Source: Zygnema cylindricum
Lineage: Eukaryota; Streptophyta; Zygnematophyceae; Zygnematales; Zygnemataceae
DNA: 64,000 nucleotides
Direction: 5' to 3'
NCBI GenBank assembly: GCA_037447655.1
Contig: JBBHKE010000589.1
Span: 374,001-438,000, forward strand
Made by a program: the position numbers and the translations under genes. Positions 11,931 through 24,600 of this stretch are shown in pieces; position 1 is the first letter of the stretch, and every line of letters begins with the position of its first letter. Below the pieces are notes generated by a model. That model was not told the origin of the DNA and did no database searches. It saw only the letters and a list, made by a program, of their open reading frames with translations.

Positions 11931-12048
11931 TAATTAGTATATATATTTTTTTTCAAAAAAAAATAATTCCCGATTAGTGTTAATAACACTAATTTTTTTT
12001 TTACGCTATTTATTCCTTTACTCTAATAGCAATTGACGGTGTACTGTA

Positions 12049-13257
12049 CACCGCCAATCTCTATTAGCGTGTAGGTTTCATTGGCGTATACAAATAATTA
12101 CCGTGGTGTACGCTATTTAAGAATTTGAAAATTTTGGAAAAAATCATACATTCTAAGGGCATGGTTACATCAGGAGGTCTCTGTAATAGTACGGACATCA
12201 AAATTTCTGTATTACAGAGGCCTCGGTTACATCGCGTATCGTCTGTAAATAGGTTTTTACATACGTGTTGTTTTTTGAATGGTTCCACGTAAGTCGACGA
12301 TCAAATCTCTAAAATCGCAAAGATTTGAAAACCGACAATTTTCGTATGCAAATCCGTACTTGCGTACTTCACACGTGTACTTCGCAAGTGTACCGCGTCA
12401 ATGTACCTCAGAGATCTCCTTCACTCTGTTGACTTTCAGGAAAAAACCGTATTTCTTTTCGGCAAAGATTTTACGGTCACCTTGTCCGAAGGCACGTGAC
12501 TTTGGGGGCGTGTGAAAAATTTCATTTTTCATCGACGCACGTGTCTATCGTCCAAGTGTAACGAATTGACTGGTTCTGTATTGGTGAACCCACCTCCGCG
12601 AGGTGGGTTCACCAATACAGAGGCGCATGGAGCAATTGCTTCGCAGATGAAGAGCAAAATGTAATCGGACGGTCGAAGTCTTCTCCCGGATACTTGGAGA
12701 ATCGTTATCCTATTTTCTGTAATGTTGTTTTCAAGAAACTCACGAAAATATAGTACGGCGTGGTACGGTAAGGTACAAAATTCTGTATTAAACCTCACTT
12801 TTCGTCTGATGTAACCATACCCTAATTGTTTGATTATGGTAATTTGGATCTTTGAAAAAAAAAATGTCGGTCGCAAACATGCTTACACTAATATAAGTTT
12901 CCGTACAAAATCTGACAAATCGTACACAAATCGTACATTCACACGGTCGAAACACGGCCGTCGGACGAATATGTGCGAGCGGGATTTTTTACGACCTGGT
13001 TTTTTTTCCTTTTTAGAACGCACATTCTCATGCGTCCGCGGTTACTAAAACTAATTTATTGTAATTTTTAACTTAAAAAGGTACATTTATGTACGGTCTG
13101 ACACTGACCGTACACCACTCTATTTAAGAGACAACGTACTGAATATAACCCTAAATAGAATAAAGAAAAAAATAGAATAAATTACGCTATTTGAGAATAA
13201 AACAAAAAAAAAGCGGGACGGGATTAGCGTACACAACGCTAATAGCGATTGGCGGTG
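12049..13257. mobile_element. TA-flanked MITE containing a nested PIF-like MITE
   Basis: The ends are CACCGCCAATC and its exact inverse GATTGGCGGTG, flanked by TA (12047-12048 and 13258-13259). Subtracting the nested element at 12157-12822 leaves about 540 bp, the size of the neighbour at 13265-13783. The left junction with the previous element and the right junction with the next both read TACTGTA. Confidence 0.78.
12157..12822. mobile_element. PIF/Harbinger-like MITE, nested
   Basis: Near-perfect terminal inverted repeats GGGCATGGTTACATCA and TGATGTAACCATACCC are flanked by TAA duplications (12154-12156 and 12823-12825). A perfect palindrome with 22 bp arms and a 3-base loop sits inside at 12575-12621. 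The left half is about the same sequence as 5719-6076 inside the hAT-like element. Confidence 0.88.
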
Positions 13258-13264
13258 TACTGTA

Positions 13265-13783
13265 CACCGTGAATCGCTATTAGCGTGTTGGACGCTAATT
13301 GAGGTACCCTGTTTTTTTAGGCAAATTCTCAAATAGAATTAAACATTCTAAATGTTTCTACACGTTATTTGAAGTAGCCCATTAAATAGGATTCATGACT
13401 CCAAAAAAGTGCCATTATAAATAGTGTGGTGTACGGTATGTCAGAGACGTACTTTTTTGTACTTTTTCAAGTAGAAAAGTACAGAAAAGATATTCACGCT
13501 GTCCCGTTGTCGCGCTAACATGTAATTGCGTAAATATTTTCCGGCATTCACGGATGTCAAAAAAACGCGACGGCGTACGATTTGAACAATTTCGTACATG
13601 CACATATTGTAGTGTGGAGATATTCTGCACCGAAAATTTTTACAAAGCAGTTTACAAATTATAATGTACGAAAAATTAGAATAAAAATTATTTCGAAAAA
13701 AAACGACATTCCCAATTAGCGTAAATAACGCTAATTGTTTCATTACGCTATCTATTTCATTACGCTAATAGCGATTCACGGTG
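13265..13783. mobile_element. TA-flanked MITE, intact 519 bp copy
   Basis: The ends CACCGTGAATCGCTATTAGC and GCTAATAGCGATTCACGGTG are perfect inverted repeats of 20 bp, flanked by TA (13263-13264 and 13784-13785). This is the cleanest long member of the family and the reference used for the interrupted copies at 7162 and 12049. Confidence 0.85.
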
Positions 13784-14181
13784 TAGTTGAAATTCTCAGA
13801 TTAACGGTGAAATGTTTTGGTCGCTGTTACGTGTCTCTCCACTCGACATATTGGTGTGACCAAGCGTCACGTTGAAGGAAGAAGGACGGTGCACACGATA
13901 AAATATAACTTTAATCCGACGGCTGAGAGATGGTCGAGATATTCCATTGCTTTGTACGAATTCTTATGTATTTGTCGTGGACGTTCTTTCCAGGAAGGGC
14001 CCTTGGCGGCACTTCCCTTTTTGTCCTTTTACGACTGCTATCGTCAGCATTTTTAGGGGGTTCCTTGTTTTTAGGGTTCCATTTCGCATGAAACGCCCGC
14101 TACGGGCAGCCCAAAAAATAATGAACATGCGCACGGAACAAATGCACTGTTTTATTAAATGCGTTGACCTACTTTGACTTA

Positions 14182-14994
14182 GGGTATTTTCGCATGTGCT
14201 AAAGTTACAGTTATTTTCTGTCGTTTTCCTGCATAACTTGGAAAAAAACGAGAAAATACGCAGCCGTACCAAAAAATAGAAATTAATACCGTACAAATTG
14301 CGTTACCCTGAAACTTTATACGTACAGTAGTTTGTCGTCTAGCGCGATACAATTTGTCGTTTAGCGCATTTCGACCCACTTTCGCGTCCTTCCAACACAT
14401 GTTCAAACTTTACATCAAATCACCTCGCGAGGTGATTTGAAATAAAGTCCAATAAAGTGAGCAAATAGGCAGACACTGTCGCACGTGTCTGAAGTTTTTT
14501 ACAATTTTTGTGCGCGGAGTACCAAAAAAAAAACACACTGCACGTTTACAGCCTGTGCGTAATGTTTGGCGTGCGCTGATTCCGTACAGGGGCCGTCTCT
14601 CTCAAAAACATGTGTCTTCACACATACGGCGTATGAAAAATATTGGCCACCTGTCGGCAGGTGGGAAGACGAAAAACGAAACCGCAAATTCTGTGCGACA
14701 GCGACAGGTTTTTTAGGGTTTCGACACGTCGACAATGTGGCGTACGGACATTATGAAGTTCACAAAAGTTGTACAGCGTGCGGAGAAATGCCTCACATTG
14801 AAGGCGAGTGGAAGTTTCGCCTCATTTTATGTACCACTTCATCTGTAACAATTCTTCGTACACGTCTACGTAAGTCACTTTTTTAAGTGACAAGTTATTT
14901 GCGATTACATCCGAATGCTCTGAAATCTGTACGGAGAATCTTCGCTAAAAAACAAAGTAGCAAGACTAAGTTTCGGTTACATGCGAAAATACCC
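14182..14994. mobile_element. PIF/Harbinger-like MITE
   Basis: Ends GGGTATTTTCGCATGT and CATGCGAAAATACCC are flanked by TTA (14179-14181 and 14995-14997). It contains a perfect 26 bp palindrome at 14415-14440 and a second hairpin at 14647-14664. A fragment of its right end recurs at about 49440-49541. Confidence 0.88.
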
Positions 14995-14997
14995 TTA

Positions 14998-16189
14998 AAA
15001 AAAATAAAAATAGCAGAAAAGAACTTGTTAACAATGAACAAATTAAAAATTCACAATCGAAGCAAAAAAAAATGGCCATTATTGTATTTTCATGTGAGGG
15101 ATATGGTTTAGTTTTCACATAAAAAAAGTGGCTCAACTCATTGCCGGCTGTGAACATAGGGCTATATCTCCCCTTATATCTCTACTCCAAATCTAGGTCA
15201 TCCATATCTTCCACTCTTCTCAACCTCCCCCTTCCTCTTCCTCCCATGCCATCATAGCCTCCTCATATCGTTGTAACAAAGATCCTTCCTAAACCCTTTC
15301 AAATTTCGCGCGCAAAAGTGACGCAACGTCACTATTTTCAAAAAAAATCCGTACAGCGAAACGTATACTCAAAATCATGAAAAAATAATGAATATTCGTA
15401 AAAAAGTCAAAAAAAGTCACGAATGGTACCTGATTGTGTGCCTTCACAAGATGCGGAGCCTCCATCCTCCTTAAATCTTGATTGCGTTTATGGATCATCG
15501 ACTTGTTCCGAATCTCCCTCCCTCTTCTCTCTCTCCCTCTCTTCCCTACGGACTACTGAGTTTACCGAGCTCCGTATAGTGGTTTTCCTGCATTGAGGGT
15601 AAAATGGTTTGTTTTTGTTAGGGTATGTTATTTGGTTGTAAGTTTTGGCCTTTGTTTTTCTTTTCTGCGTCCGTTGTTAAATAAACACACACTTCTAATA
15701 TTCACACACTTTCAATGAACTCGAATGTTCAATTTTCATTTACTATCGCCCACCTTGTTGAAATGAGGAACCTTGACAGCTCATCGATTACTGAACGGAA
15801 ATTTGAATGCATTTCTATGTTCAAAAAACATGACAACACATGCTCACATAGAAAATTATCGAACATTTCAATGAAAATATAGGGGCGATACAAAGAAATA
15901 CACATAATAGAGCATTCACTCCATAAGAACATTAAAAATGTCAGAAAAACAAACATTGAAAGAAAGGTAAAAGTAAAGAAAGATGAAAGGAACGACACTC
16001 TTACTAAACAGCCTGCATATACTCGACCTGAACAAGGCACTTGTTAGAATAACAAAACTGCAAGACTAATTGCACTATTATGAGCTGTAACTCTGTGACG
16101 CTTATGCTCAGTTCAGAGATTGATAGACTGCCGAGACTAGAGGTTGATTCATAAAACATATGGGACACTTCCGAAACTGTCTAATTAGT
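14998..16189. other. Gene-free stretch
   Basis: A-rich sequence to about 15120, then a pyrimidine-rich zone (15170-15300) and CT-rich runs near 15510-15545. A minus-strand frame at 15729-16040 (103 codons) is rich in F, L and S, has no recognisable motif and is treated as chance. Confidence 0.4.
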
Positions 16190-16410
16190 CAATCTGCAAA
16201 AAAGAAGCTGTATGATTAACAATCTGTGAAGAAAGAAGCTGTCTGTTTAAGAATCTGCGAAAAAATAAGCTGTCTGGTTAACAATTTGTGATAAACGAAG
16301 TTGTCTGATAAACAATCTGTGAAAAAAGAAGCTGTCTGATTAGGCAATCTGCGAAAAAAGGAGCTGTCTGATTAACAACCTGCAAAAAAAAAACTCTCAG
16401 ATTAACAGTG
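16190..16410 (+). repeat. Minisatellite, about 37 bp period
   Basis: Six degenerate units built on AAGAAGCTGTCTGATTAACA followed by ATCTGTGAAAAA. Units diverge by a few substitutions each. Confidence 0.8.
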
Positions 16411-17204
16411 TGAAAAAAGAAAACGATGTTCCGGACTTATTATGCACTAAATTAAATATCATTTTACTGTCCTTCAGTGACATCCAATCTAACTTACATA
16501 CTACCGTCACATTGGACCCCATTTTATTGCTAAAGTTTACAAGACATTTTGGTTATGTACATGTGAATATACATCATATCATATGCTTCAACGGGACCAT
16601 ACAAATATTGTATGCATATGGACGAAAGGGAGGGTGAAAGACGTTAAAATACTTATTTTACAAAACTGAGAAAAATGACATAAAGACTGTGTCATTTTTT
16701 TGACTTTGTGTCAAATTGGCAGATAAGGAGAGAGATATCTGCAAAAACAGATGGGCATTTAGCTTCGATAATTTTGAGGACATGGAAACTTTTTTTTTTT
16801 TTCATTTGGAGCAATATTTGCTGGAAGTTACAACAAGATTTCATCCATGCTAACCGCTTTTTGAAACGCGCTTCTGAATCCACTTTACTAAGAGTTTTCC
16901 TGGTCTCTCTCTCTCCCTCTGTCTCTCTCTCTCTCTCTATCTCTATCTCTCTCTCTCTGTCTCTCTCTCTCTTCTGCTCTTCTAAAAAAGTAGTAGCTTT
17001 ATTACATTGTAAGACTTACTCCCATTCCCTTTATTACAATATCTATCCTTATTCTACAATATCCACGGCATTACATTCCAGATTTTCCCTTCATCCGAAA
17101 CAGGATTTCGACAAGATCCACTTTTGCTGACGTAATAGATGTCAATTATTGTGGAGAAGCCAATCACAAAAATGATAACTGAATGATTCCGAAAACCTGA
17201 AAAA

Positions 17205-17590
17205 CAGCCATGTTTTATGTGTCAATATGGTTTGGAGAGGAATTCACCACAGTACAAAGGGGAAAAACAACGATACCTTATATTTCGACATTTTACAAGG
17301 TGGGAAATCATGCATATTTTACATTTCAACATGGCACGGAGAGGAAAAAAGCGAATAACCTCTATTTCAGCATAGTACAGAGTGGAAAAACAACCATAAC
17401 TTATATTTCAAGATAGTACAAAGTGGAAAAACAGCCATATTTTATATCTCAATGCAGAAGGGAAAGGGGAAACAACCATGTTTTACATTTCAACATAGTA
17501 CGGAGTGGAAAAACAACTATACCTTATATTTCAACATAGTAAGGAGTGGAAAAACAACTATACCTTATATTTCAACATAATACGGAAGGG
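17205..17590 (+). repeat. Minisatellite, about 41 bp period
   Basis: Eight to nine units built on ATATTTCAACATAGTACGG followed by AGTGGAAAAACAACTATACC. The last two units are nearly identical, suggesting recent expansion. A second, shorter repeat of similar period built on CACGTTAAACCGTTATATA lies at about 17785-17905. Confidence 0.8.
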
Positions 17591-18177
17591 AGTTCAGCAC
17601 TTGAAGAGATAACACGATCATTTATATCAATGGCCATCATGGAAAAAAAAGCAGCAGGAAAAAGAGACTTTCTATTTGTTCTCAGTACATACCAAACTTG
17701 CCATGCAATCATTCCTCGATATATAGCTTTAATGTGCAAAAATGTATGGAAACAGTATATCTGGTTACCCTGTATCATACGCACCTTAAACCGCTATATA
17801 TGCATATAATACGAGGGACATTAAACCATTATATACGTGAATAACAGGAAGCGCGTTAAACCGTTAAATATGCGTACGATACGAGGCACGTTAAACAAAT
17901 AAATATGCTCACGTACAGTATTTTCATACGATTTTGACCCGGTAAAAATCTTTCTCACTCCACATTTATAGAGCGCACAAGATGGTGAAATCCGCCAAGG
18001 CAATGAAGTCCAAATTTCTGCTTAAACTATTGCTTCTGTTTACCAAACCTGACAAATAGTTTAATTCAAAACCCACGATCCGACTCCGGCGTGAACAAAC
18101 CTTATTAATGAATGGCTGCTAAGAACTTCTAGAAAATGTGCATTTACAAAATTAGCAATCTATAAACGTTTCATAAG

Positions 18178-18393
18178 CTATGTATTCCTTGGTGTCACGA
18201 TAATGAGGTGTCTTCCTGCTAAGGGCTTGTTGATAGATGCAAAGGTCTTTTGGCCCATAATTACATGATGGCCCATGGTTGTGCGCTTAAAGTGCTGCAT
18301 GTCTTTGGGCAGCTGCCAGAGTAACTGGTTGTCTTTGCCAATAACATTGTTCTCAGGCTTAGCAACGATAATGGATTTAGTCATCATGTTCAT
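18178..18393 (-). pseudogene. Truncated bacterial-type dihydrofolate reductase, N-terminal part
   Basis: A 71-codon frame reads MNMMTKSIIVAKPENNVIGK, then LLWQLPKDMQHFKRTT, GHHVIMGQKTFASI and LAGRHLIIVTPRNT before TAG. These are the N-terminal DHFR motifs in correct order: the early IVA strand, the GKDNQLLW loop with the catalytic acid (D in LPKDM), and the MGxKT cofactor motif. The MGRKT arginine is replaced by Q. Full DHFR needs about 160 residues; the cofactor-binding second half is not visible downstream in any frame. Plants carry DHFR fused to thymidylate synthase, and this fragment looks closer to single-domain bacterial DHFR, so transfer is suspected. It lies 220 bp past the PILS stop on the same strand, possibly within its 3' UTR. 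Confidence 0.72.
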
Positions 18394-18612
18394 ATCCAAT
18401 TAAATAAACACTTGGAGAAGGCAAGTATGTATATCTATAGGGCCTTCTCATAAAAAAATAGAAACGCTCCTAAATGACAAACAAGCTAAAAATGTCACAG
18501 CAGCAAAACCTGATCACCTTTCCTTACAAACAAATATATGTACACACACAATTATATAATTTTTGAATACAATAATAAGATAGGCATGTACCTGATCAGA
18601 AACAACGGATCT

Positions 18613-21600
18613 TCAAAATAGGAGTGCAAAGAAGATGACCATGAAGGCGAGAACAGGAAAGGCACAGAATATGTAACCCCAAAAAAGCACAACGGAAGCT
18701 TCTCTCTCTCCGACTCCATGTAACTGTACCACAGAACCTGTTGCTCAGATCCACCCATATACTGAGTCAGGGGCTTGAGGAGGAGGGAGAGAGTGAAGAT
18801 AAGAGGGCGAGTTCCAGTTCTGATCTCTTTCATTCTATCAGAATATTTCGGTCGATTCGAGTACTACACACCCAGAATTAGTTGTTCCGCTTCTGGGCCC
18901 TTAAAATTTTTGTCCTCTCTCTCCCACCCCCCCCATACATGCAACAGTACATGTGTATTGTATGTGACCTTCAACAGTGTGGCCCAAATGTATTTATGCT
19001 TGAAAAACCGTCAAATTTGGCAATCTGAAAGGCACGTTGACTACCTTGACAAGGTACTTGTACTTTTTTCTATGCTCTTGTACTTTTACTTAAGTACCGT
19101 CCCTTTCCCTCTTGCCCACCTTCGTTTGCACTCTGCCTTTCCTCACCACTTCCCTACGGAACATGATCCTAATCCTACCATCCCGTAATAAAATGGAAAG
19201 TAACAAACCAAATTACTACTATGGTCCCATGACCTTACCTAGATTGATTGCAGTAGGGCATGAAAACTGGAGGAGAAGAATAAAACGCATCATTGAGTCT
19301 CCCGGAGGGGTAAATCTCAAAAATTTCACAAGCGGTACAACTCCTAAGCCAATTATGGGCAACAACAAAAGCCTTGTTGCTGTGATTCCCACAATTGTCC
19401 GTACTCCAAGGTCCGTCTGTCCTGGTCCTGTGACAGACATCCCCAAAATACCAAAGCTCTAGAAGCCATACATTGCAAAACTTCAAAATTTCATGTCTGT
19501 TTTGCCAATAGTGCACCATGGATTGTAACTGTTGAAGTGCATGTTGAAGTTTTTTGTTTCTATTCCACAAAATATGCCGTGATTCACAGAAGTAATCCAC
19601 CAGCAAGTTCCACAGTTCTGAATTGCATGGTACCCATCAAGTAAAAAATATATTTTTTGACATTTTCATGCCTAAATGCCTTTGATCCTCACTAGTGATC
19701 ACTGTTTCAACACTGTTTCAATGAAATGGCTTTGAATTCGTCGAGACCGACCCTGTAATTCGGTTTTCACTCTCTTCCTCTGTCCTCTATTCAAAACAAA
19801 AATTATTACATCATGATAGACGCCACAAGGCCTCACAAACCAGGGAGTTTATACTGTCAACGACGCAGAAAGAGGACAATTAAGAAGAGCAAGAATCACA
19901 TTAGCTAGTAGTAGAATGTGTAGAACATTCATTAATCAAGTCATCATCGCACTTGGTTTTTGGAAAAGAAAATGATCAGGTTAAAGATGTGTGCTTGGAG
20001 AGTACATGATCCATGAAACTCAATTAGAGACGCATGCACAGAAAATATTAAAACAAGGTCTCAAAAATCTATTTCAATAAAATTCCAATGGCTAAACTTC
20101 GGCTTCCAACACCAAGAGCCCCACCTCTGCTTCTTAGGCTTGAAGGTAGGATCTTGGGAACAAATTAAACATACTTTTCCTTGTAACACGCTTCTTTTAG
20201 TGCAAAAATGGGTCTATTTTCACCTATCCTATCCACCTGCTTCAGGGCAGCAGTTCTAATCTCCCCTTCAGGCATAAAGGAAAAATAAAACAATATTGGA
20301 GAAGAAAATTTCGAAAAGGGGAGACAGGCAGGAGAGAGAAAGGGAAGAAAGGACGACTAGAGATTCAAAGAAGTGAAGGCTTGAATGACGTACCTTTGGC
20401 CAAGTTGCCTCCAAGAATAAGCATCATGGATGGGATCAACGCCATTCTGTATCCCATCAGGACTTCTCCAGTTGGTTGGGTGAATTTCAAAAATATTTTA
20501 CGATAATGTTAAGTTCCCCAGGGCTAAAATTAGACCACAAATTGCTCAACATCTAAATCATAGATGTCATATGTCACACTCCTATACTAGATAATACAAA
20601 CTGTACACATAATTTAGCTTCCATATATGTGAATGCCAAAAGACAAAACGAGCTAACAAAAATCCCTAAAATACGTTAAGTGAGGTTACATCAAACAAAG
20701 AATTGATGAAAGTGAAATCTGAATAGAGAATAGAGAATAGACAAGAAGGGAAGGCAGTGGAACATAATTACTTACCCCAATATATCAACAGTTTGAGTAA
20801 TCATCTTTAACGGAGCCTCTGCTCCAAAAAAAAGACCCTTAACGGGAGGAATGACACCAATGATAAGTGCCAAGAACTGCAAAAAGGACAAAAAGGTATA
20901 CAGAACTGCACTCAGTGGCTTAAGTAGACCACATTTATCTAAACTCAGTTTGTCCACTATTGTTTCACATGAATATTCAAGTTAGCGGAAACAACCTTTA
21001 ACATTAAATTGTTCGAAAATCTCTTTACAATGAGAATCAAATTGAAGATGACACTGATGAAACCTCTGGGATTCAAAAGAGAAAACAACAGGACCAGCAC
21101 AGTATGTCCAAAAAAAGCAACATGATACAGATGACATAGAATCAATTTCTCATTATTTGATACTTGAACATAGACAGACATACATCGCAAGCCATCAATA
21201 TCGTCAAGACCCCTGTCAGCTCATCAAACAAGTCATAATTATATTCAAAAAATTACAGCAATTGAGGCAGATTTACTGCCTTAATGTGGCTGATACCAGA
21301 TTAAGGCGTGACAAATTTTCATGATCCTGGATTTGAATCAGCTCTGATTAAAAGTGCTCAATATATCAGTTTGAAATTCTAATTTGCATACCACACTTGT
21401 TGTTGGCGGTGTAAAGATATCTCGAAGCCGGATATTCGCAGTCAACATTTGTTTCAACTTTTCGAAGTTTTCAAGACAAAAAATTTGCCTAAAATTAGTT
21501 GACGGGCTCTCTGCCTCGATAGCCTGTGAAAAAACAGCACGAGTATGGAATAATAACATGGACATGAAACCATCAGAAGTAACTAAGGGCAGAAAGTGCC

Positions 21601-24600
21601 AAAAAATGATTTTATAATATTATGCATATCTATTAAATGTAGGAATGTTAGATTACAACAAAACGCTACAGAGCAGTTGTCCCCGGATGGAAAAAATCTG
21701 TATTGAAGAGGAAAACTACAAACCTTCGGTGACCGAACCCTTTGCAGGACGCCAGGTAACTTGCTTGACTTTAAATCTATAAAAATATATATCACATGTA
21801 CCATCACAGTGCCAAAAAAGACAGCCAACATTGTCCGATTTGCCTACAAAGGAATTTTTTGAATAAAATTAATTGAAGCTCATAGTCACACAAAGAAAAT
21901 TTCCACCTTGTGGTCGTCATCTCACCTCGAATTGTAACTTCTTGTATCTAATTTCCCCATCTTTCTTCCATGATGACACACTTGGGTCTCTTCCATCCAC
22001 CTCAAACTTGAGATTTTCTAGCTCGCCTAGCTCTGCAAAACTCATACTTTTCTTTCCATCACTTTCTGACACTCCACCATTGGCTACCATATCAGGCCCA
22101 GAAACATCAATGCTGTTGTGTCCTGTCCTATTATCTGTGAATGTCGTCGTTGATCCAGTTTTAACAGTTTCATGGAGTTCCATGTTTCTAATAACGTCCG
22201 TGTGATTCTTTCCTATACCACTCGTGTCCTTCACATTACTGCCTGTCTGAGAAGCTGTCAAAAAATTCACATGTGGTATTCCTTTCTGTGGGCCTTTGTC
22301 AAGGCTTTTAACCATCAAATCATCGCCACCAGCTCTCTCATTTGCTCCCGAAGTCAATTTTGGGACCAGATTTTTTCCCAACTCAACAACTTTGTTTTCA
22401 ACAACATGATGTTCCGACCTCTCAGTGCCTAATTTGTCGGTCAAATCATCTCTTGTCCCGCTTTCCAGGTACTCAGGCAAACCTGGCGTGTCTTCAGGCT
22501 TCAGATAGTTGTAAATAAATGTCCACATAACAATAACTGCCATCTGAGATCCTCCCAAATAAAACCCTCTTAAGGTCGCAGTTAATTTAGTCAATAGAGC
22601 GATTTGAAAGCTTTCAACTTGCAGGGCCTTTCCAGGACTTGATAAGGTACAATCTCCAAGAAGGCAAAAGAAATGTCAACCAAACAACATTATTATTTTT
22701 ATTATTACTTTGTTCATGAAAACACATCAGGACCTTCGGAAGACCCATACACATATATACCCTGAATCGCTATTGGCGTTAATAACAATATTTCAGTACC
22801 GGCTTTTTTTGGCCTCTGAACACAAGAGTTGATAATGCTAATAGCTTTTCAGTTAACGCTCATCCACTTTACGGTTCAATCGTCCACATAATTCAGAACA
22901 GAAATATAATTACTAACGCTAAAACAGTCCTCATAATAATCAATTCTTAGAGCCAACAGCGTCAAATCCTGATAGAAACTTCTGAGAAGCTGACAATTGG
23001 ATAACATAAGGTCACACCTGTCTTAATAAAATTTCTATTACATAATTGCACTTGATGACAATCTACAAATTATATTCAAGCCAATTCCGACTTGTTGCGT
23101 ATGATATGATATATTGGATGATAAGTCACATAAGCATTGTTTGCTTGAAGTAGAAAAAACAACCATGCACGCCTGTCATAGTAGAACTTACCCACATACC
23201 AAACGAAACTTTTGCAACCCCATCTTTGAGACATTCCTCTTCATCACCAAAAGGATTTGCTGAGTCACGACACACACCATATACCAGGACCAACGAGAGA
23301 TTTCCGATATTTCCTGAATAAATTGAGCAAAAACAAACCAACACAGTAAGGCCCACTTCCTGTAAAACTCCTGGCCAAAGCCATTGCAGAAGAACCAGGT
23401 AAACCACTTACAAAAATGAAAGAAAACAATCAAGTATTCAAACTCCCCATCATGACCTGAGGCACTTATATATCAGAACCTGAAGCACATACCTGATAGT
23501 GAAACAGTTCTTGTTTCGAACAAAATTTGAATGTGCCTCCTCAAGTTACAATTTTAAATAAGGAGTCAAGAAATAACCACAAGCATACATGATGCTAATA
23601 TATAGACTCGAGAATGGGACTAACAACACATGGTTCAACTGAAAGATGGGTCATAATGTACAACACAAAAACAATTCAAAATGCTATACCTTGTTACAGT
23701 GTACAGTACGCATACTATATGCAAAAATCCATATAGTACACATACTGGGATGACAATAACTACTGTTTCTATTTATTTCCGCACATTATGGTACAACATT
23801 AACGCCTTAAGTAACTTCTTATGTATTGTAGACCAGATTACAATTCAGCTATCCCAGGATTTAGCACCAGAAGGCATGTTAGAACTGAGGAGATCTTAAA
23901 GAGGTTACATAAACTCTTATGATACTAGAAAGAAAAAAGTTGCCACATAGGAGGAAACACAGGAGGAAAGACAGCAGATGCAAACAAACAAATTCAACAA
24001 CAACTTCCATAATCAGCCAAAGAAGGGTTTTTCTCCCTTTTCAAATAGGCAAATACCTTCCCCCCTCAAAAAAATTACACGTGCTTCAATCAATAATAGA
24101 GTTCAGAAACACTAGAATTCAATAATAGAGGTCAATGAGCTTTCATACCAACAACACAACACGCTATGGTGAGGCGATGGAATCTGGAGGGGGGTTTGCA
24201 AACCCACACCACAACTTTTCCCATTATGTATCCAATAGTAGAGACCAGTAGTACATTGAACGGTAAATACCACCTGTCAAGCCGTACAACCTCCATGTAC
24301 TTTTAATCAATAATGCACCGCATTCGTAAAGAAAATAATTATAAACAAAATACATAAAACGTACAATGCACCATGTTTACAGTAGCCCCCACGTACTTTG
24401 AATCAAATATGTACAGCAATCATAAAGAACCAACAACAAGCAAAAATACAGAAACTTATAATGCATCACATTTACTGTCCTATGATGAACCGCCATCCTG
24501 ACAAACATATTTGAAATTTGTATACAAGTCAAATACACTGGGTCTTGTGACACAAGGACTTGGAACGACAAAACCAAGGAGCTCTACCATGCATAAGATA

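Larger units (their letters stand above)
7162..12041. mobile_element. TA-flanked MITE interrupted by a non-LTR retrotransposon
   Basis: The left end CACCGTCAATCGCTATTAG and the inverted right end CACCGTCAATTGCTATTAG match at 18 of 19 positions and are flanked by TA (7160-7161 and 12042-12043). That is the target duplication of Tc1/mariner-type elements. Internal words near both ends match the intact 519 bp relative at 13265-13783, for example GCGACGGCGTACGA and the A-rich block before the right end. Removing about 7620-11930 leaves about 570 bp, close to the relative. The retrotransposon therefore inserted into this MITE. Confidence 0.75.

Noticed and set aside
16190-17590. CRISPR-like arrays
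   Set aside because: The repeats are degenerate minisatellites without unique spacers, in a eukaryotic nuclear context.
18552-18833. 93-codon frame covering the last PILS exon
   Set aside because: The correct frame, joined in phase from 19239 to 18737, reads VGEREASVVLFWGYIF and ends at 18613; the longer frame is a shadow.
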